A program made the position numbers and the translations under genes. This document shows, one piece after another, positions 43,150 through 52,084 of a stretch of DNA of 64,000 nt. The notes under the pieces were generated by a model, which searched no databases, was not told where the DNA came from, and saw nothing but the letters and a program-made list of their open reading frames with translations. The stretch covers positions 248,001 to 312,000 of the forward strand of contig NZ_JHXZ01000009.1 of NCBI RefSeq assembly GCF_000621565.1, read 5' to 3'. The first letter of the stretch is position 1. Every line of letters starts with the position of its first letter. The stretch comes from Butyrivibrio sp. LB2008. GTDB taxonomy: Bacteria; Bacillota; Clostridia; Lachnospirales; Lachnospiraceae.

Positions 43150-44010
43150 ATGATACAAGATGAATTAAATGATGGTTATAGTAGTCGGGCTAAACAACAA
43201 GAAAGTGACAGAGTAAGACGGATTATCGATGATCTAACGCTTTTTGATGATGACATGATGTCATTGGTTTTTGACAAAAATATTCCTGCAACGCAACTTT
43301 TGCTTAGAATAATATTAAAACGTGATATTATAGTCAAAAGCGTAAAAGGGCAGGAAGAATTCAAAAATCCTATTGTTGGAGGTCGAGACATAACCCTTGA
43401 TATACATGCAATTGACATTGATGGAGAAGAAATTGACATAGAAGTGCAAGGTAATTATGAAGGGTCACATGTCAGGAGGGCAAGATTCCACAGTGCTATG
43501 TTGGATTCAAGGATGCTTAGGGAAAGCGATGTTTTTAAAAGCTTGAAAGATTCTTATGTGATATTTATCTATAAGCATGATAAATTCAAAAAAGGATTAC
43601 CAATATACAGTGCTGACAGAACTATCATGGAAACCGGAGAAGCTCTTAATGATGGTGCACATATTATCTATGTTAATGGAACATACACCGGAAATGATGA
43701 ATTTGGAAAATTGATGCAGGATTTTCATTCAAGAGATTCTAAAGAAATGCATTATAAAGAATTGGCGAACAGTGTACATCATTTCAAAGAAACAAAGAAA
43801 GGTCGTGAAATTATGTGTGAAGCAGTAAAGAAATATGCAGAAGAATATGCAAAAGAATATGCAGAAGAATATATAATTAAGGATAAAGTAATTACAGTTC
43901 AAAAATTAATGAAGAATATGAAATGGACATTGGAACAAACATTGGATAATATAGGGGTTTCAGATAAGGCAGAACGTGATAATATAATTAGTTTACTTAA
44001 AAAAGGATAA
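43150..44010 (+). CDS. Rpn/PD-(D/E)XK nuclease family protein
   Basis: The 286-aa protein matches the PDDEXK nuclease family often annotated as transposase. Asp in GRDITLDIHAIDIDG and the E-x-Q element DIEVQ fit the catalytic core (about 80-105), and RRARFHSAMLDS follows. The C-terminal tail contains an AEEYAKEYAEEY repeat from three 12-nt DNA repeats (43837-43872). No terminal inverted repeats or target duplications were seen, so it is not called a mobile element. It is AT-richer than its neighbours. Confidence 0.88.
   Translation: MIQDELNDGYSSRAKQQESDRVRRIIDDLTLFDDDMMSLVFDKNIPATQLLLRIILKRDIIVKSVKGQEEFKNPIVGGRDITLDIHAIDIDGEEIDIEVQGNYEGSHVRRARFHSAMLDSRMLRESDVFKSLKDSYVIFIYKHDKFKKGLPIYSADRTIMETGEALNDGAHIIYVNGTYTGNDEFGKLMQDFHSRDSKEMHYKELANSVHHFKETKKGREIMCEAVKKYAEEYAKEYAEEYIIKDKVITVQKLMKNMKWTLEQTLDNIGVSDKAERDNIISLLKKG
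43837..43872 (+). repeat. Three 12-nt tandem repeats inside the Rpn-like gene
   Basis: gcagaagaatat, gcaaaagaatat and gcagaagaatat repeat in frame and encode AEEY/AKEY/AEEY. Unit number could vary between strains without changing frame. Confidence 0.85.
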
Positions 44011-44036
44011 TCAAACCTTTTGAGGTTTTGCCGACC

Positions 44037-44133
44037 TTTTCATAGACAGCCCGGCACAAGATAACTGTTTGAAAATCACTGCGTAGCCGTACACAGAGCA
44101 TTTCCAAACAGTTACCTTATGGCCGGGCGTAAA
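44037..44133 (+). repeat. Long hairpin element B (homologous to element A)
   Basis: The stem gcccggc (44049-44055) pairs with gccgggc (44122-44128) and continues through aagataactgtttg with caaacagttacctt, with a few mismatches. It is a short form of the element at 19.65 kb. They share CATAGACAGCCC, GGGCGTAA and an inner block beginning AAAATCAC...CGTA.AC (44073-44094 here, 19795-19815 there). Both lie between convergent genes next to the terminator of the minus-strand gene. Confidence 0.75.
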
Positions 44134-44170
44134 GAAAGGGAACACACTAAATTAGTGCGCTCCCTTTTAT
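44134..44170 (-). terminator. Terminator of the DUF1292 gene
   Basis: The stem aagggagcgcactaa/ttagtgtgttccctt (minus strand) is followed by TTCTTT. It abuts element B. Confidence 0.75.
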
Positions 44171-44183
44171 GATGTTTTTTTTC

Positions 44184-44543
44184 TTAGAGACTCTCTGAGT
44201 CCTCCTCGGGAAGGTCGACAATCTCGTCGAACTCAACATCGTCGAGGTAGAGGTTGAAGGCTTCGGCAACGGCGTCGTATTCGGCGTCGTCTTCGATGTA
44301 GCCAAGTTCAGGCTCTTCATCCTCGCCTTTGTAGATGAATTCATAGAACCAAACGCTTCCGTCGTTATTCTGTCCGTTTTTGTCGAGTGGAAGAAGAACG
44401 ATGTAATCTTTGGAATTAACTGTAAGGACTATGATTATCGCACAAGTAACGGTTTTATTGTCATCGAGCTCAAGTTCGACAGTCATCTGTTCATCATTTT
44501 CAATCCTGGTATTCATGTCTGTTGCTATCTTGGAAAATTCCAT
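44184..44543 (-). CDS. DUF1292 family protein
   Basis: The 119-aa acidic protein resembles the small DUF1292 family of Firmicutes: TVELELDDNKTVTCAII, then DYIVLLPLD, then WFYEFIYKGEDEEPELGYI. The function is unknown. The C-terminus is very acidic (EFDEIVDLPEEDSESL). AGGAGG on the minus strand lies 6 nt before the ATG at 44543; the frame extends further upstream without a site. The adjacent divergent gene encodes the GlgX-like protein. Confidence 0.85.
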   Translation of the reverse strand: MEFSKIATDMNTRIENDEQMTVELELDDNKTVTCAIIIVLTVNSKDYIVLLPLDKNGQNNDGSVWFYEFIYKGEDEEPELGYIEDDAEYDAVAEAFNLYLDDVEFDEIVDLPEEDSESL

Positions 44544-44666
44544 AAAAATCCTCCTGAAAATCTTTATCATTGGTTATCATGATTATAGCATACTTCGTGC
44601 ATATATAGACATTATGTGTTAAAATATTAGGGCTTATGTTGTTTATTATACTAATCGGGAGAGACT

Positions 44667-46649
44667 ATGACTTCAGGGTACAAGATTGCTGATGAAAAGC
44701 CATATCCGCTTGGCTGTTATATTGACTATGATAAGAGTCTTGTTGTCAGAGCAGTATTTGATGGCGGAATAAAGCGTGGTATCACGTTGTACCGCAAGGG
44801 CACCGGTGCGGATAAGAAATATGTCATTGAACTTCCTGCGGATTGTAAACGCGGGAATATTTATTCTGCGAGAATTTCCGGAATAGATGATATTGACGGC
44901 TATACGGAGTACAATCTTTTTGAGGATGAGGAATATTTCTGCGATCCGTATGCCAAGCATGTCATAGGTCTTGAGAAATTCGGAGAAGAAGTTGAGGATT
45001 CCGATATCAGGGCGAAGCTTGACAATAAATCCTTAAGATCGGATTCATCGACATGTTTTGACTGGGGCGACAGCAAAGCTCCCGAAACATCTTACGAGAA
45101 CAGTTTTGTTTATCTGATGCATGTAAGAGGCTTTACGAAGAGTCCTTCGAGCGGTCTTCCTGTAGGTATCAGAGGTACGTTCAGCGGAATATTACATAAG
45201 CTTGATTATCTCAAAGAGCTTGGAGTTACCTGCATTGAACTTATGCCAATCTATGAAATGGATGAACTTCAGGATGCCGAGAAGAGAGGCAGGATACATA
45301 GCGCGATCAAGGGCACGAAAGCTCCCAAGGGAAGCGATGTTATCTTTTCAAGAAATGGAAGTATCACCAATAAGGGAAGTCTTGATCATAAAGTGAATTT
45401 CTGGGGATATAAAAAGGGATATTATTTTGCACCCAGAACTTCTTATTGTGTGGATCCTTACAATGCTGAGGATGAAGTAAAAAATTTTATTAAGACAATG
45501 CACGAGAACGGCATCGAGGTTGTGCTTCAGTTCTATTTTGAAGAAGATGAGAGCGAGAGCATTATCATCGATGCGCTCAGATACTGGAGATGTACTTACA
45601 GAGTAGACGGCTTCCATGTCAAGGGGGCACGTCTTCCGCTTAGGAATATCGCAAAGGATCCTCTTTTTGCCGATGTTAAGATATGGCATGAGTGGTTTGA
45701 TTACGGCGATATATACGGCGGAAAGCCTGTAAAAAAGAGATTTCTTGCAGAATACAACGATGCATTTTTGTACTCATCAAGAAAGTTTCTTAAAAGTGAT
45801 GATAATACCGCGGCCGATTTCCTTAGGGTTATGATAGCAAACGGCTGCGATCACGGTATTATAAATTATATCTGCAATTATGAGGGATTCAGACTTGCAG
45901 ATCTTGTTTCTTTTGAACACAAGAGAAATGAGGAAAACGGCGAGAATAACAAAGACGGCACAGATGAGAACTACAGCTGGAATTGTGGTATCGAGGGAAG
46001 AACCAGAAAAAAGGGTATTCTCGATCTCAGAAACAGACAAATGAAGAATATTCTTTCCATGCTGTTTCTTGCGCAGGGAACTCCAATGATATTCAGCGGA
46101 GACGAATTCGGTAACTCGCAGGGAGGAAATAACAATCCTTACTGTCAGGATAACGAGATCGGCTGGGTTGACTGGAAGGCATTTGACAGGAATAAGGACA
46201 TCTATGATTATGTAAGATTCCTTATCGGTATGAGAAAGAATCATATTATGTTCAGGGAGCCTGCACCGTTTAAACTTATGGATTATATTTCCTGCGGCTA
46301 TCCTGATTTTTCGTGCCATGGAAGAGAGGCGTGGAGACCTGATTTTACAGCACAGAGTCATGTCTTGGGGCTTCTTTATTGCGGCCTTTATGACAAGAGT
46401 GTGGATGATAAGTCTTTTATATATGTATGCTATAACATGTGCTGGAACGAGTCGGAAATTGCACTTCCAAAACTCCCTGAAGGAAATGTATGGGAACTTG
46501 TTTCGGATACGGCAGAAGAGCCTGATAATAATACAGTTAAAAAAGCTTCGGACAATGACAAAGTTACTCTTACGGAGCGCTCTGTCAGAATATACCGAAG
46601 TTTTGAAGATAAAAAATCTAGTAAAAGGAAAAGTAGTAAAAAGAAATGA
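44667..46649 (+). CDS. GlgX/pullulanase-like GH13 protein lacking catalytic residues
   Basis: The 660-aa protein has an N-terminal CBM48-like region (about 10-110) and a GH13 barrel. The family's nucleophile motif GFRFDLA reads GFHVKGA (Lys319). The HDG motif reads YEG (405-407), while the following FRLADLVSFEHKRNEENGEN is well conserved. The acid/base Glu342 (HEWFDYG) appears kept. Region I (usually DVVxNH) reads EVVLQFY. It is probably catalytically inactive and may bind alpha-glucan. It overlaps pepT by 4 nt. Confidence 0.85.
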   Translation: MTSGYKIADEKPYPLGCYIDYDKSLVVRAVFDGGIKRGITLYRKGTGADKKYVIELPADCKRGNIYSARISGIDDIDGYTEYNLFEDEEYFCDPYAKHVIGLEKFGEEVEDSDIRAKLDNKSLRSDSSTCFDWGDSKAPETSYENSFVYLMHVRGFTKSPSSGLPVGIRGTFSGILHKLDYLKELGVTCIELMPIYEMDELQDAEKRGRIHSAIKGTKAPKGSDVIFSRNGSITNKGSLDHKVNFWGYKKGYYFAPRTSYCVDPYNAEDEVKNFIKTMHENGIEVVLQFYFEEDESESIIIDALRYWRCTYRVDGFHVKGARLPLRNIAKDPLFADVKIWHEWFDYGDIYGGKPVKKRFLAEYNDAFLYSSRKFLKSDDNTAADFLRVMIANGCDHGIINYICNYEGFRLADLVSFEHKRNEENGENNKDGTDENYSWNCGIEGRTRKKGILDLRNRQMKNILSMLFLAQGTPMIFSGDEFGNSQGGNNNPYCQDNEIGWVDWKAFDRNKDIYDYVRFLIGMRKNHIMFREPAPFKLMDYISCGYPDFSCHGREAWRPDFTAQSHVLGLLYCGLYDKSVDDKSFIYVCYNMCWNESEIALPKLPEGNVWELVSDTAEEPDNNTVKKASDNDKVTLTERSVRIYRSFEDKKSSKRKSSKKK

Positions 46650-47890
46650 ACAAACCGGATGTAATTGAGAAATTTTTAAAATATGTAAAGGTTGACACAC
46701 AGTCAGATCCCGATTCGGGCACATCTCCTTCAACCATGAAGCAGCATGATCTTGCTAAGATCCTCAGAGATGAGCTTATAGAGATCGGTGCATCGGATGT
46801 GTACTATGATGAAGAGCACTGCTATGTGTATGCATCTATTCCTTCAAATATCGATGATGACAAGAAGAGATACAAGATGGGCTTTGTGGCTCACATGGAT
46901 ACTTCCGATGAAGTCAGCGGAAAAGATGTAAAGCCAAGAATAATTGATAATTATGAGGGAACTGAGATTGCTCTTTCTTCAGACGGAAAAGTAGTTCTTT
47001 CTCCGGATGATTTCCCGGAGCTTTTAAATCATATCGGTGAAGATCTTATAGTTACTGACGGAACAACCTTACTTGGAGCCGATGACAAAGCCGGTGTTTC
47101 AGAGATCATGACAATGGCTGAGACACTTCTTTCAAATCCCGATATCAAGCATGGCGATATCAAGATTGCATTTACTCCCGATGAAGAGATCGGCGAGGGA
47201 ACGGCTTATTTTGATATCGAGAGATTCGGTGCTGATTATGCGTTTACCGTTGACGGCGGTAAGCTTGGCGAACTTGAGTATGAGAACTTTAATGCCGCAG
47301 AGGGAATTATCAAAGTTCACGGAAGAAGCGTTCATCCCGGTGATGCCAAGAATAAAATGATAAATGCGGCGCTTTTATGTTATGAGTTCCATTCTATGCT
47401 TCCTGTTTTCCAGAATCCTATGTATACGGAGAAAAGAGAGGGTTTTTTCCATCTTACGGATGTAAACGGAGGAACAGAGAACGCAGAGGCAACATATATC
47501 ATCAGAGACCACGACGAGAAGCTCTTTGATGCTAAGAAAAAGCTCTTTAAAGATGCTGCGGATTATCTTAACAAGAAGTACGGAGAAGGCACTGTTGAAG
47601 TTGTTTTAAGAGACCAGTACTTCAATATGATCGAGAAAATCCGTCCTCATATGCATCTTATAGACAATGCCAAGAAGGTAATGGCAGAACTTGGCATTAC
47701 ACCTATTGATTCACCTATAAGAGGCGGAACAGACGGAGCAGCCCTTTCATATAAGGGACTTCCTTGTCCCAACCTTTGCACGGGAGGCTACAACTATCAT
47801 GGCAAGTATGAGTATGCTTCTGTACAGGAGATGCGCAAGGTTGTAGATATCCTTTTGGGAATTGTTAAAGTATACGGAGAAGATTTTTAA
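46646..47890 (+). CDS. pepT: Peptidase T
   Basis: This cytoplasmic aminotripeptidase (M20B) has 414 aa. Zinc and catalytic motifs are visible: AHMDTSDEVSG (His, Asp), LLGADDKAG (bridging Asp), TPDEEIGEG (catalytic Glu and ligand Glu) and FTVDGG. It removes the N-terminal residue from tripeptides. It is coupled to the GlgX-like gene by ATGA and to miaB by a 1-nt TAATG overlap. Confidence 0.97.
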   Translation: MNKPDVIEKFLKYVKVDTQSDPDSGTSPSTMKQHDLAKILRDELIEIGASDVYYDEEHCYVYASIPSNIDDDKKRYKMGFVAHMDTSDEVSGKDVKPRIIDNYEGTEIALSSDGKVVLSPDDFPELLNHIGEDLIVTDGTTLLGADDKAGVSEIMTMAETLLSNPDIKHGDIKIAFTPDEEIGEGTAYFDIERFGADYAFTVDGGKLGELEYENFNAAEGIIKVHGRSVHPGDAKNKMINAALLCYEFHSMLPVFQNPMYTEKREGFFHLTDVNGGTENAEATYIIRDHDEKLFDAKKKLFKDAADYLNKKYGEGTVEVVLRDQYFNMIEKIRPHMHLIDNAKKVMAELGITPIDSPIRGGTDGAALSYKGLPCPNLCTGGYNYHGKYEYASVQEMRKVVDILLGIVKVYGEDF

Positions 47891-49359
47891 TGGCTATTGA
47901 TAAAGCAAATAATATCAGTGTTTTAAATGCGAACAGGCAGGATGTTGCCGATGAAGAAAGCGTAAGACAGCTCGACTATATCGAGAAGGCAAAAGCACAG
48001 GTTTCTTTTATGGAAAAAGAGTTTGGAAGAAAGCTTAAAGCCTGCGTTGTTACTTTCGGATGTCAGATGAATGCAAGGGATTCCGAGAAGCTTCTTGCTA
48101 CGCTCAAACTTGTGGGATATGAAGAGACTGAGTCGGAAGATGCAGATTTTGTCATCTATAACACATGTACCGTTCGTGACAATGCGGACCAGAGAGTTCT
48201 CGGAAGGCTTGGTCAGTGCAGCAATTTTAAGAAGAGCAATCCTTATATGAAGATTGCAATCTGCGGATGCATGATGCAGGAAAAATCTGCTGTTGAGAAG
48301 ATCAAAAAGAGCTACAGATTTGTTGATCTTATTTTCGGAACACATAATATATATAAATTTGCGGAGCTTTTGTATCAGTCACTTAACTCTGACAAGATGA
48401 TAATAGATATTTGGAAAGAAACCGACAAGATCGTTGAGGATCTTCCGGTACTCAGAAAGTATTCATTTAAGTCGGGCGTCAATATCATGTTTGGCTGTAA
48501 TAATTTCTGTACTTATTGCATAGTTCCTTATGTAAGAGGACGTGAGAGAAGCAGAAGTCCCAAGGATATTATCAGAGAGTGTGAGAAGCTTGCTGCAGAC
48601 GGAGTGAAGGAAATCATGCTCCTTGGACAGAATGTAAATTCATACGGAAATGATTTCGAGGAAGGAAATCCTGATAAGATTTCTTTTGCGAAGCTTATTG
48701 ACGAAGTCACGAAGGTAGAAGGAATCGAGAGAGTAAGATTCATGACTCCTCATCCCAAGGACTTCTCCGATGAACTTATTGATGTTATCGCAAATAATAA
48801 AAAGATAGCAAGACATATTCATCTTCCTCTTCAGTCCGGAAATACCGAGATCCTGAGGAGAATGAACAGAAAATATACAAAGGATGATTTCCTTAATCTT
48901 GTAAATAAGATAAGGACTAAGCTCCCGGATGTTGCCATTACTACGGATATTATCGTCGGATTCCCAGGTGAGACCAAAGAGGACGTTGACGATACTATAG
49001 ATGTTGTAAAGAAATCGGCATTTGACAATGCTTTTACCTTTATCTATTCAAAGAGAACGGGTACACCTGCTGCCTCTTTTGAAGACCAGGTTCCAGAAGA
49101 TGTGGTAAAGGAGAACTTCGACAGACTTCTTAAGGTTGTACAGGATACGGCTAAAGAGCAGTCTCTTAAGTATAAAGGTCAGGTTCAGGAAGTACTTGTA
49201 GAAAATGTAAACGATCACGATGATTCTCTTATGACGGGAAGAATGTCGAACAATACGCTTGTGCACTTCCCCGGGGGCGAGGATCTTATAGGAAAGATGG
49301 TCAAAGTAAAGATTACTGAATGCCACGGCTTTTATTTCTTTGGGGAGATCGCCGAATAA
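47890..49359 (+). CDS. miaB: tRNA-2-methylthio-N6-dimethylallyladenosine synthase
   Basis: The 489-aa radical SAM methylthiotransferase adds the 2-methylthio group to i6A37 of tRNAs. The N-terminal domain carries three Cys of the auxiliary cluster (TFGCQMN, NTCTVR and ICGCMMQ). The radical SAM motif is GCNNFCTYC, followed by YVRGRERSR, and a TRAM domain ends the protein. The first ~45 residues extend beyond the usual start. It acts after MiaA, encoded at 54220 in the same run. Confidence 0.97.
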   Translation: MAIDKANNISVLNANRQDVADEESVRQLDYIEKAKAQVSFMEKEFGRKLKACVVTFGCQMNARDSEKLLATLKLVGYEETESEDADFVIYNTCTVRDNADQRVLGRLGQCSNFKKSNPYMKIAICGCMMQEKSAVEKIKKSYRFVDLIFGTHNIYKFAELLYQSLNSDKMIIDIWKETDKIVEDLPVLRKYSFKSGVNIMFGCNNFCTYCIVPYVRGRERSRSPKDIIRECEKLAADGVKEIMLLGQNVNSYGNDFEEGNPDKISFAKLIDEVTKVEGIERVRFMTPHPKDFSDELIDVIANNKKIARHIHLPLQSGNTEILRRMNRKYTKDDFLNLVNKIRTKLPDVAITTDIIVGFPGETKEDVDDTIDVVKKSAFDNAFTFIYSKRTGTPAASFEDQVPEDVVKENFDRLLKVVQDTAKEQSLKYKGQVQEVLVENVNDHDDSLMTGRMSNNTLVHFPGGEDLIGKMVKVKITECHGFYFFGEIAE

Positions 49360-49390
49360 TTATTGGCATTGGTTTTAGGAGGAGTTGTCC

Positions 49391-52084
49391 GTGGAGAAAG
49401 CCACGATGTATGAAAATGTAGATATAGAAAAAGTATCTCCGATGATGCAGCACTATCTGCAGACTAAGAATGAGTATAAAGACTGCGTTTTGTTTTACAG
49501 ACTTGGAGATTTTTACGAGCTGTTTTTTGATGATGCCAAGACTGTTTCAAAAGAGCTTGAGCTTACTTTGACAGGAAAGGCGTGCGGACTTGAAGAGAGA
49601 GCTCCGATGTGCGGTGTTCCTTTTCATGCAGTAGATACCTATCTTACAAGGCTTGTTTCAAAGGGGTATAAAGTTGCCATTTGCGAGCAGACAGAGGATC
49701 CGAAGCAGGCAAAGGGTATTGTAAAAAGAGATGTGACGAGGATAGTTACTCCCGGAACAAATCTTAATATGCAGGCTCTTGAGGAGACCAAGAACAATTA
49801 CCTCATGTGTATATTTTACGATCCCGACTGTATAGGAATATCTGTTGCGGATGTGACGACAGGTGATTATTATCTTACGGAAGTATCGAGCATCAAAGAG
49901 GCTTGCGATGAGATCGGTAAATATATGCCGTCAGAGCTTATCTGTAATGAGGCATTTACTTTTTCGGGTGTTTCTACGGATGATATAAAGAATAGACTCG
50001 GAGTATATATAAATCCGCTTGATGCAAGATATTACGATGAGGACAGCTGTAAAAATACGCTGATAACGCACTTTAAAGTAAAGTCGCTAATTGGCCTCGG
50101 GCTTGATGATTTCGGAAACGGAATTGTGGCTGCGGGAGCTCTTTTGCAATATCTGATCGATATGCAGAAAACGGAGATAGCGAATATTACTCATATATAT
50201 CCTTATCTTACGAGCAAGTTCATGCTTCTTGACTCTTCGACAAGGCGTAATCTTGAGCTTGTTGAAACGATGAGGGACAAGCAGAAAAGAGGAACGCTTC
50301 TCTGGGTTCTTGATAAGACAAAGACAGCTATGGGCGCAAGGACGCTCAGGAGTTTTATCGAACAGCCGCTTATCGAGAAGGAAGATATTCTTTTAAGACA
50401 GGGAGCTGTCGAGAAGCTTGTAAAAAATGTTGTCACAAGAGAAGAGATAAGAGAGTACTTAAATCCTGTATACGACCTTGAGAGACTTATGTCAAAGATC
50501 GTATTTAAGACGGCCAATCCAAGGGATCTTCTGGCATTTAGAAATTCTATCAGGATGATACCTGCGATAAAGACTTCTCTTATAGATGTTAAGGATGACA
50601 AAGAGCTTTCTATGGTGGAAGAACAGCTTGATCCTTTGAGAGACATATATGATCTTATCGATATGGCTATCGTTGAGGAACCGCCGCTTACGATAAAAGA
50701 GAGCGGAATCATCAAAGATGGTTTTGATAAGGATATCGATAATTTCAGGGAGGCAGGTACAAACGGGAAGAGCTGGCTTGCACAGCTTGAGGATGAAGAA
50801 AAGGAAAAGACGGGGATAAAAAATCTTAAGATCAAGTACAGTAATGTATTTGGTTATTCCTTTGAAGTCACCAATTCTTTCAAAGACAAAGTTCCCGATT
50901 ATTTCATAAGAAAACAGACTCTTACAAACTGCGAGAGATATACAACTCCAAAGCTTAAAGAGCTTGAAGATACAATATTAAATGCTCAGGATAAGCTCAA
51001 TAATCTTGAGTATGAGATGTTCTGTAAAATAAGAGATTCTATCGCACTTGAGATAGACAGGATACAGGGCACGGCAAAAGCAATCGCTCTTCTTGATGTA
51101 TATGCTTCGCTTGCCTATGTTGCGGAGAAGAATCATTATGTTAAGCCTTCGATAAACGAAAAGGGTGTGTTCAACATAAAGAACGGAAGACATCCTGTTG
51201 TTGAGCTTATGCTTGATTCTTCGGATATGTTCATTGCAAATGACACATTCCTTGATAATAAGAAACACTGTATTTCCATTATCACAGGTCCCAATATGGC
51301 GGGTAAATCGACATATATGAGACAGACGGCTCTTATTTCTCTTATGATGCAGATAGGAAGTTTTGTTCCTGCAGAGAAAGCAGATCTGTGCGTTGTTGAC
51401 AGGATATTTACAAGAGTCGGTGCTTCCGACGATCTTGGAAGCGGCCAGTCGACTTTCATGGTTGAGATGAATGAAGTTGCCAATATATTAAGGAATGCGA
51501 CTTCTAATTCTCTTTTGATCCTTGATGAAATCGGAAGAGGAACATCAACCTATGACGGACTTGCGATAGCCTGGGCGGTTACGGAGCATATCAGTAACAG
51601 AAAGATTCTGGGAGCAAAGACATTGTTTGCAACGCATTACCATGAACTTACGGAACTTGAAGGTAAGATGGACAATGTAAACAATTACTGCATTGCGGTA
51701 AAAGAAAATGGAGATGACATTGTCTTTCTCAGAAAGATCGTCAAGGGTGGCGCCGATAAGAGCTACGGTATTCAGGTTGCCAAGCTTGCTGGTGTGCCCG
51801 ATATGGTCATAGACAGGGCAAAAGAGATTGTTTCCGAGCTTACTGACAATGATATTACAGGTAAGGTCCAGAGTATTGCCAAGGACAATAAGAGCGATAA
51901 GAAGGTTAAAGTTAAGCATTACGATGACGTTGACATGGATCAGATGTCATTATTTGATACGGTAACTGATGAGGATGTGCTTAAGAGATTGCAGGAAATT
52001 GATATAACAACTCTTACGCCTATGGACGCTCTGAATACTTTGTACAAGCTTCAGAGTGATTTAAAAAACAGGTGGAAAAACTAA
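49391..52084 (+). CDS. mutS: DNA mismatch repair protein MutS
   Basis: The 897-aa protein recognises mismatches and signals to MutL. The recognition motif is YRLGDFYELF (Phe-x-Glu), with MCGVPFHA nearby. The ATPase has GPNMAGKSTYMRQ, LLILDEIGRGTSTYDG and ATHYHELTELE. The GTG at 49391 lies 8 nt after AGGAGG (49377-49382); a TTG at 49385 is too close to that site. mutL begins directly after the stop codon, so the two are expressed together. Confidence 0.97.
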   Translation: MEKATMYENVDIEKVSPMMQHYLQTKNEYKDCVLFYRLGDFYELFFDDAKTVSKELELTLTGKACGLEERAPMCGVPFHAVDTYLTRLVSKGYKVAICEQTEDPKQAKGIVKRDVTRIVTPGTNLNMQALEETKNNYLMCIFYDPDCIGISVADVTTGDYYLTEVSSIKEACDEIGKYMPSELICNEAFTFSGVSTDDIKNRLGVYINPLDARYYDEDSCKNTLITHFKVKSLIGLGLDDFGNGIVAAGALLQYLIDMQKTEIANITHIYPYLTSKFMLLDSSTRRNLELVETMRDKQKRGTLLWVLDKTKTAMGARTLRSFIEQPLIEKEDILLRQGAVEKLVKNVVTREEIREYLNPVYDLERLMSKIVFKTANPRDLLAFRNSIRMIPAIKTSLIDVKDDKELSMVEEQLDPLRDIYDLIDMAIVEEPPLTIKESGIIKDGFDKDIDNFREAGTNGKSWLAQLEDEEKEKTGIKNLKIKYSNVFGYSFEVTNSFKDKVPDYFIRKQTLTNCERYTTPKLKELEDTILNAQDKLNNLEYEMFCKIRDSIALEIDRIQGTAKAIALLDVYASLAYVAEKNHYVKPSINEKGVFNIKNGRHPVVELMLDSSDMFIANDTFLDNKKHCISIITGPNMAGKSTYMRQTALISLMMQIGSFVPAEKADLCVVDRIFTRVGASDDLGSGQSTFMVEMNEVANILRNATSNSLLILDEIGRGTSTYDGLAIAWAVTEHISNRKILGAKTLFATHYHELTELEGKMDNVNNYCIAVKENGDDIVFLRKIVKGGADKSYGIQVAKLAGVPDMVIDRAKEIVSELTDNDITGKVQSIAKDNKSDKKVKVKHYDDVDMDQMSLFDTVTDEDVLKRLQEIDITTLTPMDALNTLYKLQSDLKNRWKN

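Noticed and set aside
43150..44010. Calling the Rpn-like gene a mobile element
   Set aside because: Family members are often labelled transposase, but I see no terminal repeats, target duplication or partner gene.
45777..46733. Long minus-strand open frame (318 codons) opposite the GlgX-like gene
   Set aside because: It is antisense to a recognisable GH13 protein and gives no recognisable motif, so I treat it as a coding shadow.
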